NCBI GenBank assembly: GCA_963556495.2
Contig: OY747702.1
Location: 57,719,286-57,783,285 of the forward strand
Length of the DNA stretch: 64,000 nucleotides
From: Valencia hispanica
Lineage: Eukaryota > Chordata > Actinopteri > Cyprinodontiformes > Valenciidae
Reading direction: 5' to 3'
Made by a program: the position numbers and the translations under genes. Of this stretch, positions 1 through 11,325 are shown piece after piece; position 1 is the first letter of the stretch; every line of letters begins with the position of its first letter. The notes beneath the pieces were generated by a model that worked only from the letters and a program-made list of their open reading frames with translations, searched no databases and was not told where the DNA came from.

Positions 1-254
1 AGAACTTTTTGTGTTAATTTAAAACAGCCATCACATCTGAGGGTACAGGTGAGTGAACGCATGACGAAATAAAAAGTAGTCCGTGCTCGGATTAAAAACG
101 CCCCCGATAAAAACAAGTTGCTAAAAGTCAGTGGTGTCAAAATCGGTTGAAACTAGTAATAAAAAACGATTTAAAACCAGTTAAAACCATGTTAATTAGG
201 GAGACAAAGTTTGCATGTCTCTCTGTAGAAAAGACACCGACGCATGCGCAGTAC
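1..254. other. No gene seen
   Basis: AT-rich sequence with no frame, repeat tail or RNA signature that I recognise. It may be the outer part of the inverted-repeat structure that follows, but I could not match it to the far side of that structure. Confidence 0.5.
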
Positions 255-480
255 TTCCAAACTGCTGACATTTTCCAAAGGTGAACAAATTGAAAATAGC
301 TATTCAGTTGTACTCCTTTCTTTGAGATGAGACAACACATGTTAAGTTGAAAGTACCCAGCGAGAACAGGTTGGGAACCTGTGTAAAAGTTTTGACTTAA
401 CTCTCTGGTATGACTAAATGCAACCTAAAGTCTTAAGTTTGTCCAGCTGGTTTGCCAACTGGTCAGTTGGACAAACTTAA
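255..480. repeat. Left arm of a long inverted repeat
   Basis: Read on the reverse strand, this stretch matches 1785-1990. The inner 60-odd bases (about 415-479) are strongly alike, sharing blocks such as ACCTAAAGTCTTAAG and GTTTGTCCAGCTGG. The outer part is looser but keeps landmarks in the same order (GAGTTAAG, TTTCAACTTAA, CTCAAAGAAAGGA, AATAGCTATTTT). The inner end is itself an imperfect palindrome at 437-479. It looks like one end of a foldback-type or MITE-like DNA element. The superfamily is not clear, and no target duplication was found. Confidence 0.6.
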
Positions 481-1484
481 ATTCAATTCAATTCAATTCA
501 ATTCAATTCAATTTATTTATATAGCGCCAATTCACAACAGATGTCATCTCAAGGCACTTAACAAGAAGTCATTTCAATACATTTAAACAAACATTCCAAT
601 CAGTTAAAAAGTTTGCTATTTAAGGAATCCCAGCAGATTGCATCAGTCATTGGAGTGAGGTTGGGCAGACTTTCCAACCACAGCAATCCTTCAGCAATCC
701 CTCATACTGAGCAATCATGTAGCGACGGTGGAGAGGAAAAACTCCCCTTTAACAGGAAGAAACCTCCAACAGAACCAGGCTCAGTAGGAGCGGCCATCTG
801 CCACGACCGTCTGGTGGTTTGAGAAGACAGAGCAGAGACACAGAAGGAACAGAAGATCTGATATAAGAGAACTTTCTATGTTACAGAAAGTAAAAAGTTG
901 ATAACATGACACGGAGGATATTCAGTTACTGGGAGGATCATCCCAGTCGATGTCCCCCGTCTAACAGGGCATTGCAGCCAAGCAGGATACCAGACCAGGT
1001 ATATCTTCTATGGAGAGAAAAACATTGAGAGAAAACAAAGTTAACAGTCGAAATAACAGAATGTACTGTAATACAACTGGAGAGTCGTAGGAGAAAAGGA
1101 AGTAGCAGAGTGAAGAAAATTGGTAAGTCTGTCCTCCAGCAGTCTAAGCCTATAGCAGCATAACTACAGAGATAGCTCAGGATGACCTAAGCCACTCTAA
1201 CTATAAGCTTTATCAAAAAGGAAAGTTTTAAGCCTGGCCTTAAAAGTAAACAGAGTGTCTGCCTCACGGACTAAAGCTGGGAGCTGGTTCCACAGGAGAG
1301 GAGCCTGATAACTAAAAGATCTGCCTCCCATTCTACTTTTAGAGATCCTAGGAACTACAAGTAAACCTGCAGTCTGAGAGCGAAGTGCTCTGTTAGGAAC
1401 CTATGGAACAATTAGATCTCTGATGTATGACGGAGCTTGATTATTAAGGGCTTTGTATGTAAGAAGAAGGATCTTATATTCTTT
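481..1484 (-). mobile_element. LINE family A 3' end (L2/CR1/Rex1-type), 5'-truncated
   Basis: The minus strand ends in TATATAAATAAA followed by AATTG/AATTC repeats (481-512 on the plus strand), the hallmark tail of this teleost family. The sequence includes the conserved 3' UTR block around 700-760 (TCCCCTTTAACAGG, GTAGCGACGGTGGAG). About 1190-1480 encodes the end of ORF2, with a WNQLPA-type tail. The same blocks occur at 12118-13328, 21395-21795, 27481-28982, 30415-30780, 36820-37215 and 59005-60874. The copy lies between the arms of a long inverted repeat and cannot encode a working enzyme. Confidence 0.8.
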
Positions 1485-1570
1485 GGTAAATGGTAGTAAA
1501 AAGAAACAAAATGCTAAGTTCTCCATTTGTGCGACCTAAAGTCTTTTATTTCTCCTTCCTTTGTGCAATT

Positions 1571-1784
1571 GTGGCTCGGTGGGTAGAAGAGTTGGCTTGT
1601 AGTCTGAGGGTTGTAGGTTTGATTCCAGCTTCTGCCTGTCACATGTTAATATGCCCCTTACACTCTACAACAGAGTATAAATGTGTTTGTGGGTGTGAAT
1701 GGGTGAATGTGGCTCCAGTGTAATGCGCTTTGAGTGTCATTATGACTAGGAAAGTGCTATACAAGTTCAATCCATTTAAATTTG
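1571..1784 (+). mobile_element. tRNA-like SINE copy
   Basis: The head resembles a polymerase III type 2 promoter: a box A-like TGGCTCGGTGGGTAG and a box B-like GGTTTGATTCC about 35 bases later. The body contains GTGAATGGGTGAATGTG and ends in the AAAGTGCTATACAAGTTCAA block common in fish interspersed repeats. The box B match is imperfect and the copy is probably inactive. It is not a tRNA gene: no cloverleaf could be drawn. It sits inside the inverted-repeat structure at 255-1990. Confidence 0.55.
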
Positions 1785-1990
1785 TCTAACTGACCAGTTG
1801 ACAAACCAGCTGGACAAACTTAAGACTTTAGGTCGCATTTACTCCTACCAGTGAGTTAAGACTAAATATGTACGTAGGTTGTGTCAACATCTCCTCAGAT
1901 ATTTTCAACTTAATGTATTGCTTCAACTCAAAGAAAGGAATAGCTATTTTAAATTTGTTCAGCTTTGTTTCCAGCCGGTAGCCTTACTTT
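1785..1990. repeat. Right arm of a long inverted repeat
   Basis: Partner of the arm at 255-480 in inverted orientation. The inner 65 bases are close to the left arm and the outer part diverges more. A further short palindrome (AGTTCAAC ... GTTGAACT) lies just outside at about 2000-2028 and may be part of the terminus. Confidence 0.6.
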
Positions 1991-4092
1991 TTAAACTTAG
2001 TTCAACTTTATTTTGTTACAGTTGAACTACAAGAACATTATAACAAAATCCAAACATCTTTCTTTACTCTTGGTTACATTATCTGTTTAGAGACCAGTCT
2101 ATGTGAGGGATTTAAACTTCCAACTGATTTTACATTTTCTGCCTCTATCTGAGCATTTTACTTTCAGTACCTTATGGTTTGGGCCTGTGGGAAGAACGAG
2201 CAAACAGGCTCAGCACAAAGTGTCAGTGCGTGATTACAGCATTCAAACAATGTTTCAAGCTTTCTTTGAAGGAGATTCACAACTCAGAATTATCATCCAC
2301 ATGGTGGTGACACTTGGTGGAAGGAATGGACGTTTACCTGAGATTTCTTGAGATAATAGTCTTTGCAGTCTGGCAGGTAACAATCAGGGACAATGTAATA
2401 CCTATTCTTTATTGAGTTCAGTCAGCCTATAGAACATGTTTTTATATTGTTTTGTACATCTCAATATGGCAGTTTTTGGAGAAACTTTGATGTCTTTTCT
2501 AACCCTAGCAGTTCTGACAGGCCTGACAAAAGACATCTTATTCATCACAATTATATACCTGGAAAATTACAGGTTTTCTCTCAGTCTTTATTTGTAGCAT
2601 GCACATTCTGAGTACATCTGCTTGTATATGCAATTATGCAATCAGGCAGTCGTGTGCCCTCAGTGTAGTTTATAATATCACATGGATATGGGTCAGGGCC
2701 CTCAGTTAATGGGTATGTCAAACATCAGAACAGAAAAAATGTGAGTCAGGAGATACGGCACGAGTCTGTGCCAGGTGGATTGGTTAAGGCCTTATGGTTA
2801 TCCCACCCTTGGCAGCAGCAGCTATCAAGCATCAAATGTCTCGCACATCGCTGTGGAGGGATTGCAGGCTTCTTTACTTTGCCTCGTTGTTTTCATTCAG
2901 CCACATTGGATGGCTTTCAAGTCGGAACACTCTGCTTAAGGTGATGCTAAAGGATCTAAATCAGATTTATGTCTATTGGCCAAGCCCATCCTAAATCTTC
3001 ATTTGTTTTTTATTTGTTTTAAGAGCCATTCAGAGGGGAATTGCTGGTATGCTTTGGATCTTTGTCCTGCAGCATAACGCAAATCTGCTTGAGCTCAAGG
3101 TCATAAACTGGTGGCTGGAAATTCTTCTTAAGCACTTTTTGCTAGAGACTAGAATAAATGGGTCCATCAATTACACAAGTACTACATTTCCTTAAAGGTC
3201 CAATATCATGCTATTTTATACCTACACCTAGACCCATAAATGCTAAAAATATTACTGTCAGCATTTTTCTTCTGAAGTAAGAGTTATTTTCTTGAGAGAA
3301 TTTCTCAACCCGAAAATAAGAGCTTAATTTGCTAAAATCTCAACTCCACCCATGAGTCTCACCCATTTCATGACGTAACCCTAGATCCCCAGCAAAGCAT
3401 TATCAAAAGCATCAAAAACATTTTGACTACATATATAATTATAGCAGCAATAATTAGCTACAATAGCCTACTGCACACTGAGTAGCGTAAAATTACAAAG
3501 GTATGCGTTTCCACTATCAGAACTTCAGGGTAATTTAACTGCATCTTTTTCTGGCGGGCTATCAGTCCGCCCGCTCCTCTAAACGTTGTGTCTCCATTTA
3601 AAATCGTCCCTTTAAGGAATTAGCTAAAACATCAGCATATCGTGACTGTTTCGGCAGTGAGTAGTGTCACTTATCAGCGCCAAAAGGCACCCACAGCAGC
3701 ACAAATAACAAGAGATTGACAACGGAAGAAGCAGAGATGGTTGCCGTATTTCTGTTTGCTATGTGGCTATAAACTGCTTCACTAGCAACTCTTCCAATTT
3801 TACAAAGCTGTTTGGCAACGTCTGCCCATTTCCCTCTGAGGTACGACCAATTTGGCATGAGTTAACCACAGCTCCCACCCAGCGACTCTACCAGGCCATT
3901 CCGGGTACATATCCTTAGTCTAGGACTCCCTTGGTTCCTGAAATGGCCACAAAAAAGTGTAGTGGGGATGCGCGGATACCATAAAGGTTTGGTAAAATTA
4001 CCCTGGAGTTCTGATAGTGAAAACTTGCCAGAAATTGTTTTTTACCCTTTAGAGACTGATAGATGTCAAGATATATACATACATTAAATAGT
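1991..4092. other. No gene seen; AT-rich unclassified DNA
   Basis: All frames are short and lack recognisable domains. A block from about 3190 (AAAGGTCCAATATCATGC) resembles the start of a common fish interspersed repeat, but I could not find its other end. Nothing else can be supported. Confidence 0.45.
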
Positions 4093-4623
4093 AGGGCTGT
4101 GCAAATTGGAAAAAAAAATCTATCACGATAATATATTTTTTTTATTTCAGCCGATATCAGTATATATCACGACATGGGGAAAGAAAATCACAATTTTTTA
4201 TAATATTTAACATTCCTGGTTCTATTTGAAGATGTCAGAAGCTTATTTCTGATTTTAAAAATTATTTTCAAAAGTTAAACATGTCATTATACATTATACA
4301 ACTGTTTTGGAAAAATTAAAGGAAGTTATGGCTCAGAGATTATGGATTAAAAATAAAATCTTCAAGTTTTTTTCATGTCATGTTCGATTTTAGGTATTCG
4401 TATTTGCCGGCCTTTCTATTCTTAAAAAATAACTACAAATGACAGAAAACATATTTTTTAATTTGCTTTCATTTCAATTACTCCTGACTGGAGTTGACCT
4501 GAATTTAAAGTCCAAATAAATACACGCTGTAAAGCAAGATGGTAGGCCTTCATTGGGCAAATATTCAATCTTCAAAATTTGAAAATTCATGACATCGATA
4601 TAGTAGATATATTGCCTAGCCCT
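4093..4623. mobile_element. hAT-like MITE
   Basis: The block starts with AGGGCTGTGCAAATTGG and ends with ATTGCCTAGCCCT, imperfect terminal inverted repeats of the AGGGCT type found on hAT-derived MITEs. Internal sequence has the CGATATCAGTATATATCACGA-like character of that class. It carries no transposase frame. The expected 8-bp target duplication is not clear. Just outside its right end is ATAAATACTTTATTAATCCC (4625-4644), the reverse complement of a LINE tail like that at 36630-36660, so the MITE may sit at the end of such a LINE. Confidence 0.5.
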
Positions 4624-4972
4624 GATAAATACTTTATTAATCCCAAAGAGGGAAATAACATATTCAGTAGCACCAACCGCAAATGCATCTACAGACATGC
4701 ACTAAATGAATTTATTATAAATAAATTTTAAAATGATGATAATCTGTCTGTGTATATGAGTTCATTGTAGTCTACTAAATTAATTAGTGTTGTTTAAATA
4801 AATGTAACTGAATGAAATGGCCAGTTAAAACTTGTTATTCAAGGCAGCTTGTAACATAGTGGAGAAGTCTTCTCTACTAAATTGTTGCCAAAGTAAATAT
4901 CTGGCACTGAAAAGTTGTTGCATAAAAACAAGAAGTCTCCATGAGAATAGAAAAGTCATCCATATTCCTAAT

Positions 4973-5350
4973 ATGGCCGCTGTTAACATCCCGCCAGACG
5001 CGGACGTGCGCACAGCTCAGTGCGCCCTCGCGGAGCAGATACTGCACATGGAGCGGATTTATCCAGACTCTCTTATTATTGCTCTTGGAGACTTTAATAA
5101 AGCCAATCTGAGAGAGGAACTTCCCAAATATAAACAATATATTAAATGCCCGACCAGAGAGGAGAGGACACTGGATCACTGTTACAGCACGATAAGCGGG
5201 GCCTATCACGCAGTGCCCCGCGCTGCACTCGGACTTTCGGATCACGTGACGATCCATCTGATCCCCGCGTACAGACAGAGGCTGAAGCTCTCCAAACCTG
5301 TCGTGAGGACTAAAAAACTGTGGAGCAACGAGGCTGTGGAGGAGCTTCGC
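4973..5350 (+). pseudogene. LINE C endonuclease fragment (APE-like)
   Basis: The translated frame carries the C-terminal half of an apurinic/apyrimidinic-type endonuclease: LGDFNKANL (catalytic Asp/Asn motif), RTLDHCYSTI and [14 protein letters not shown] (the terminal SDH histidine motif). This enzyme nicks the genomic target for target-primed reverse transcription. The N-terminal half (the WNVxSL/ETW motifs) is absent. The open frame extends upstream to 4832, but those residues do not look LINE-derived. The frame ends where the EN-RT linker has been lost, joining EELRTS directly to sequence that belongs about 100 residues later. Confidence 0.75.
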
Positions 5351-6975
5351 ACATCATTACCAACTGCAAGCCTAAAACTCCCCACTTCACTGATGACTTG
5401 CTGTTGGCCAACACCCTCAACGACTTTTACTGCCGTTTTGACCACCCACCAAGCAGCCCTCACACCTCCACCTGTCCCAACAATAGAGACACTTTGGACA
5501 CTCATCCCCCCACCCCCACCACAGAGCAATTAACACCATCAAAGACTTCACCCACAGCAACCCCCTCCTCACCCCTCACCTATGACGAACTCACATCAAC
5601 TCCAACTAAAACCCTTCATATACATGAAGCAGATGTGAGGAAACAGTTTAAGAGCCTAAATGCTAGAAAAGCTCCCGACCCAGACGGTGTGTCTCCTGCC
5701 ACTCTCAGACACTGTGCAAACGAGCTGGCCCCAGTGTTCTCTGGCATTTTCAACTCCTCACTGCAGGCATGTCATGTGCCTGCCTGCTTCAAGACCTCCA
5801 CCATAGTCCCTGTCCCCAAGAAGCCAAGGATCACTGGACTTAATGACTACAGACCTGTGGCTCTGACATCTGTGGTCATTAAATCATTTGAGCGCCTGGT
5901 TCTGTCCTATCTCAAGACCTTCACAGCCCCCATCCTGGACCCTCTGCAGTTTGCCTACAGAGCCAACAGGTCTGTAGATGATGCCATCAACATTGCTCTT
6001 CACTTCATCCTGCAGCATCTGGACTTCCCGGGAACCTACACCAGGATCCTGTTTGTGGACTTCAGCTCTGCCTTCAACACCATCCTCCCAGACCTTCTCC
6101 GAGGCAAGCTATCCCAGATGAACGTGCTTGATCCCATCTGCAGGTGGATCACTGACTTCCTGACAGACAGGAAGTAGCATGTGAGGCTGGGGAAGAATGT
6201 CTCGGACTCTCGGACCATCAGCACCGGCTCCCCTCAGGGCTGTGTTCTTTCTCCTCTGCTCCTCTCCCTGTACACCGACTGCTGCACCTCCAACCACCAG
6301 TCTGTCAAACTAATTAAGTTTGCAGATGACACCACCGTTGTGGGACTCATCTCGGACAGGGATGAGTCTGCCCACAGAGCGGAGGCTGAACGTCTGGTGT
6401 CCTGGTGCAGCCGCAACAACCAGGTGCTGAACGCCCAGAAGACAGTGGAGATTATTGTGGACTTTAGGAAGCACACAGCCCCACTCCCCCCCCATCGTCC
6501 TCACTGACACCACCATCACCACTGTGGACTCATTCCGCTTCCTGGGTACCACCATCACCCAGGACATCAAGTGGTAGCCCACCATCACCTCGGTCATAAA
6601 GAAGGCCCAGCACAGGATGTACTTCCTGAGGCAGCTGAAGAAATTCAACTTGCCAACATGGATGATGATGCAGTTCTACACTGCAATCATCGAGTCCATC
6701 CTCACCTCCTCCATCACCGTGTGGTATGCTGGAGGGACATCAGGGACAAACAGAGACTGCAGCGTGTAGTGCGCTCTGCTGAGAAGGTGATTGGCTGCAG
6801 ACTCCCATCTCTGCAGGACCTGCACACCTCCAGGACACTTGGGCGTGCAGGTCGGATCACAGCCTACCCTTCTCACCCTGGACACAGACTGTTTGACCTG
6901 CTCCCCTCAGGCAGGAGGCTCCTGTCCATTCGGACCAGAACCTCTCGCCATAAGAAAAGTTTCTTCCCCTCTGCT
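5350..6975 (+). pseudogene. LINE C reverse transcriptase, broken
   Basis: The frame continuing from 5320 carries the RT fingers and palm: RKAPDPDGVSP, VPKKPRITGLNDYRPVALTS, FAYRANRSVDDAI and FVDFSSAFNTI (first catalytic Asp). An in-frame TAG at 6175-6177 follows LTDRK. The frame then resumes with STGSPQGCVLSPLLLSLYT and the catalytic FADDTT (6319-6336). A run of C near 6486 shifts the frame; the next frame carries SFRFLGTTITQDIKW, then another TAG at about 6574, then KKAQHRMYFLRQLKKFNLP. The product would be truncated and inactive. Open frames on the opposite strand here are shadows. Confidence 0.75.
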
Positions 6976-7240
6976 GTTGGACTCATGAACAATAACCCTA
7001 AGACTGTTCCCACCACCCGCTCAGTTACATGACCCATATTGTGGTTTTTTGCACTTGTCTGATTTGCACCGATCGTTACCTGCACTCATGTATATAACAA
7101 TCTGTTTAGCATATTATATTTTTATTTGTTTGTCTGTTTTTTCTTGTATGTTTGCACAAAGTACCGCAGCAATATCCTAATGTTGTAAACCTACCCAACA
7201 TTTGGCAATAAAACCTTTTCTGATTCTGATTCTGATTCTA

Positions 7241-8508
7241 ATAAATTTCTGTAGAGCCTGTTATTTAATGCTGCAAAACACTGACAACATTTAAATCATT
7301 GTTAATTTGATTAATTTCTTTCTTTGCATCTACTGCTGGCGAAGACACATTTTTACATTTCAGGGACTTGTGTCAACCTAACGCTGCATTACACCCGTCA
7401 AAATTTGTTTGGAAAGAAATTAGTCAAGTCCCCTCTGATCTCTAGCTGTCTGGCACCACATAAGAGTTTAAAAAGCCAATCTGACAGCCTTGCATCATAT
7501 TGGAAGATAAATGAACCTTTACAATATTCACATCATTTAAATTAAAGAGACAAAATGAGGTTATGAGAGGCACCATGAATGTCCAAAGGAATGGTGCAAT
7601 AAAATCAGCCTGACATAACCCTTTGCTTTTGTATGCCTCTGGTTACCTGCTGACATCCGTTCACAGCCACACAGTGTAGAAAATGTTAGGAAATTCAAGT
7701 AATTGAAAACATTTCTTTTGATTCAATCTCTGCCTACCTTTAGGTTCATTAATGACAAGAGAGATTGACTAAAATTGGATCATTACCCAGCAGGATTCAT
7801 GGTTATAGAACCCTTAACTCACTAACCGTTGCTGACATATGAGATTGAGTCATTTCCTGAAAGCGCATGCAACCCTTTTCTTTTTGTTCTTTTATTCATA
7901 TTGCCTTGTTAAAGAAAAACATTGACTATCATGGGTAATATCTTACTCATACTTATTGGTGGGAACCCACCCTGCTACTCCTTTCACGTTCTTTGGTAGA
8001 AACCTCCCAGGTAGATGTCTCTTCTCTTGGGAATATCTCTGCTAAGGTTGGATGCTTTAAAAACCCATTGGATGTATAAATAAACTGAGGTCCCCTGGAT
8101 CAGACATAGCAACCCCCATGTCATGAATTATTTTATACATTTTAACAGTGGGTATATTTATTCTGAATGCTAAAAAATCTATAACAAACAGGCAATTATT
8201 AATATGGTTATGAATTGACAACAACAACCAAAACATGTGATATACAGGTAGAAATACCAGTTCTGCAAAAAATATCCATCATGTCTGTTTGAGGCTGAAC
8301 AGAGAAGTTTCAGGAAAGGGTATCAACAAATGCATCCTATTTATGTTGAATCAGTCAGCAAAGAGAACTAGGAAAATGGCTTCACCAGGTTAGCAACATG
8401 CTAAAAAGCAAATAAAGCATCGATGGAGCACTAACTCTCAAGAGTTCTTATTTATAATGTACCATTACATATTCTATAGGTTGATCTGTCTTTGACCTTT
8501 CTAGATCA
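7241..8508. other. No gene or clear repeat seen
   Basis: AT-rich sequence with only short frames. No repeat tail, inverted repeat or domain was recognised. Confidence 0.45.
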
Positions 8509-8950
8509 CTAGTGAGTTGTGGGGACAGTTGCTCTTGTTTGTCTTGTTGGAAGAAAACTACCTGAGGAACAACAGTAGTAGTTAAACCACTGACCTGGCA
8601 GAAAATCTCCAGGACCCTGGATTACAACAGAATTTATAACGGTTTGCCCCTCTTCCACAACAACAGGTACATTTTCCCGTTGTGATTCTGACACTAAGTG
8701 AAAAACGGTCCCCGTCTGTGACCTGTCACTAAGTTTGGATGTTGTGGACAAGTTTGTTCCTAAAAGAGTGTAAAATGGTCTTGTAATCGATGTTGTCATT
8801 GAAAAGCCAGAGATTGTTTTAATACTGTATTTATTAGGCCCACTGTTGGAGACTGTCAGGTATGTTGAATGTGTTGTAGACAAAAATGTGGACTTCTGAT
8901 CAATTAACAGCACAGCACCCTCAAGAAAACAGTAAACTCCCCTAAAGGAC
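8509..8950 (-). CDS. Possible host exon, unidentified protein
   Basis: The minus strand holds an open frame much longer than its AT-rich surroundings. It is preceded at 8951-8965 by a good splice acceptor (polypyrimidine run then CCTGCAG). Two possible donors follow in frame: GT at 8594-8593 (GCCAG|GTCAGT) and GT at 8561-8560 (CTCAG|GTAGTT). The encoded segment begins SFRGVYCFLEGAVLLIDQ and is rich in Ser/Thr with several N-glycosylation sequons, suggesting an extracellular part of a secreted or membrane protein. I do not recognise the family. No flanking exons were found, so it could be an isolated exon, a pseudogene or chance. Confidence 0.35.
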
Positions 8951-8956
8951 CTGCAG

Positions 8957-9599
8957 GAAAAAAAGTATTGAGTCACCACTGTCTGACTTATGATTAATTT
9001 CAGTTTTACCTTCAATTTTTATTTGAAGGACTTCTTGTGAGTTTTGGTTACCTTTCAGAAGATTTTTAGAACTCCTTCAACCTTGATTATTTTACAATTG
9101 TCACATTTGTCACTATTATGGACACCACCTACTCCTGGGTCACTCTTACATGCAGATCTTTTCCAATTAAGTCCTGGGTCTTTAAGAGTACTCCTCTCCA
9201 CCAGATGCCCGATTGCACTTCATGGTTAATGAAGCAGCCTAACAAAAACGGCTTCCTGTTGAACTCCATTTAGCCACAGCATTCTAGATCATCCCTATAT
9301 TCCCTCCATGTCACTGCACTCACCTTCCTATGAGGATAGACTGAACCTACTTATTTGAGTTACTTGCCTGTACCTGCTTGCTATTCAGAGATAAAAGAAA
9401 ACACAAACCAGTCCTAACCGACACCGTCCTGCCTGTCCTCCCTTGATCTTCACGCTTTTATTCGAAACATGTACCCACCTGTCAGTTTACCCTTGATCAT
9501 CCATGCTGTTAGTCAAGCCACCAACCTACAGCAAATTAAGATAATGACAAAACTTACCTTCCACTCCATCGTTTTCCGGACAAACAGATAATATCTGAT
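8957..9599. other. No gene seen
   Basis: Short frames only. No repeat family or splice-framed exon was recognised. Confidence 0.4.
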
Positions 9600-10385
9600 A
9601 CGGAGACACTGATGCATGCTTTTATCTCCAGTAGGTCTCTGCGCTCCTCTGGCAGCCGTCTCCTTGTCATCCCAAAAGTCAGGACACACATGCATGGTGA
9701 GGCGTCTTTCCAGTTTTATTGCCCTCACCTCTGGAACAGGCTGCCAGAGGACCTCAGGGCTGCAGAGAACGTTCACGTTTTTAAGAGCAGGCTCAAGACT
9801 CACCTTTTTAGCCTAGCTTTTAACTGATTATTATTTATTACTTTTTGTTCAATTGCTCTGCATGTTTTATATGATTATATTTTTATCAGTTTTACTATTT
9901 AATCTTAGCACATTAATTTACTGTTTATTTTTATACTTTCATTTATCTTAATCCCCGTTCCAGTGTTTCCTCCGTGGGAGCCCTCTGCCCCAGGAGTGAT
10001 GGTCGGCTGGGGCTCCCTGGGTGCTCTCCAGGTGGAACTTGGGTGGAGGTGGGGGTCTTGGCCTTGCCTCCACTGGGTGCCCTGTGTCGGTGCTTCAGCT
10101 GCTGCTGTTAGTCTATTGCTGCCGGGGCAGATGGCTCCTCTGATGGCGTTTCCTTGCATGGTTCATCTGCACTCAGCCCAATGTCCTTTTAACTTTTTCT
10201 TTTAACTGTGTGTGTGCATGTGAGATGGGTTGGGGGTAGGGGGGTATAACTGTGACCATGCTTTTAAATCTGTGGGGGAGGGAAGGTGGTTTTATGTGGG
10301 GTCATTTTAATCTATAAACCACTTTGTGATGCAACTTCTTGTATGAAAAGCGCTTTATAAATAAAGTTTGATTTGATTTGATTTA
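9600..10385 (+). mobile_element. LINE 3' end (L2/CR1-type), 5'-truncated
   Basis: The 5' part encodes the last 70 or so residues of a LINE ORF2 (9612-9827, stop TGA). The 3' UTR ends in AGCGCTTTATAAATAAAG followed by TTGAT repeats (10360-10385), which is the LINE tail. A similar tail occurs in reverse orientation near 35190. The 3' UTR is locally GC-rich (9960-10150), unlike the surrounding DNA. The copy is only the terminal fifth of an element. Confidence 0.7.
9612..9827 (+). pseudogene. C-terminal end of LINE ORF2
   Basis: The frame encodes LVIPKVRTHMHGEASFQFY, WNRLPEDLRAAENV and FKSRLKTHLFSLAF. This is the conserved tail after the RT domain in L2/CR1-type LINEs (consensus style: VPRVRTK.GEAAFSFYAPxLWN.LP). 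The start codon is fortuitous; the frame is open because the copy is fairly young or short. Confidence 0.7.
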
Positions 10386-11325
10386 ATATGTTGATGAGGG
10401 TTTGCCCTGTAGAGGTCACAGTCAAAAAGCAGATAGATTTGCTGGGCTGAAATTCCTCAGAACTAAGCCTGCATTGTGGATACAGCGGTTTTCATCTTGC
10501 AAACTTGCTCAGCCTCCTTAATCACATTTAATTTTTACAACACACAGAAATGATGGATTTAGCATGCCCATAGAAAGTGTGAAAAGACCTTCAAGAGGCT
10601 TGTGTTGAAGTCAACAAGTCTGACTTTATAAAACTCCTTCTGCCCTTTGGCCAAAGTCTAACTCTGAACACCAGTTCTCTGTGTTGGGTATGGGCTGCAA
10701 CAGTATGTGAGGATTTTCATCTGATGCTTCCTTTGGGAAGTACCTTTAAATCCCCCATAAGACTTTCTGTGGCCCTTATAGTGTTTGGCAGAAAAGAATA
10801 ACTTACCTTATACTGAATGTAGAAGCAGGACTTCATAACTGTGAGGTTGCATGTGTGCTTTTCTTGAGAATGTCAATACAAGATTTTTTGTGAAAGAGGA
10901 AATATTCTCCTTCGATGATTAGCAGACTTTGAATGTTTCTTTGGACCTTATATTCTGACATGTATACCAAAAGTACTAACTGTACCTCTATTGTTGCACT
11001 AAGGCTAAAGTGCATCTAATAAATATACACATCAACGTTGGATCAAAGGCTCATGTACTTTTATGGGGTAAAAACAGGCATTCAGTGGCAGTTGAAACTC
11101 ATATCAACCTGATTGGCTTTGTAAAGAAGTTGCATCAATATATGTGACTATAGTTTATTTTGCAGCTGTGTTTCTGTGAGCAACAATACGTACACAGCAA
11201 CATCAATCACTATGTCAAAATGTAATCTGTGACAATAGGTTATACAAATTATACAAGAGTTTCCCCCAGGCAAAAAAAAAAAAATCAATCTTAAAAACTA
11301 TTTGTGGGCTTCTTTTATCAAACAT
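10386..11325. other. No gene seen
   Basis: AT-rich, with short frames and no recognisable repeat ends. Confidence 0.45.

Larger units (their letters stand above)
4973..7240 (+). mobile_element. LINE family C (Jockey-superfamily non-LTR retrotransposon), decayed
   Basis: A 5'-truncated plus-strand LINE. It runs from an endonuclease segment through reverse transcriptase to a short 3' UTR with AATAAAA (7206-7212) and a tail of TCTGAT repeats ending at 7240. Domain order EN-RT and RT motifs VDFSSAFNTI, SPQGCVLSPLL and FADDTTVVGL place it in the L2/CR1/Jockey group; the exact clade is uncertain. The coding region has an internal deletion, two or more nonsense codons and a frameshift, so it cannot be mobile on its own. 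No target duplication was identified. Confidence 0.8.

Noticed and set aside
1571..1650. A/B boxes suggesting a tRNA gene
   Set aside because: No cloverleaf can be drawn, and the downstream body is that of a SINE.
3190..4092. A possible MITE starting AAAGGTCCAATATCATGC
   Set aside because: No matching inverted terminus or target duplication was found, so it was not called.
4832..4972. N-terminal extension of the LINE C endonuclease frame
   Set aside because: Its residues do not resemble an endonuclease N-terminus. The LINE is 5'-truncated near 4973, so the extension is read-in from flanking DNA.
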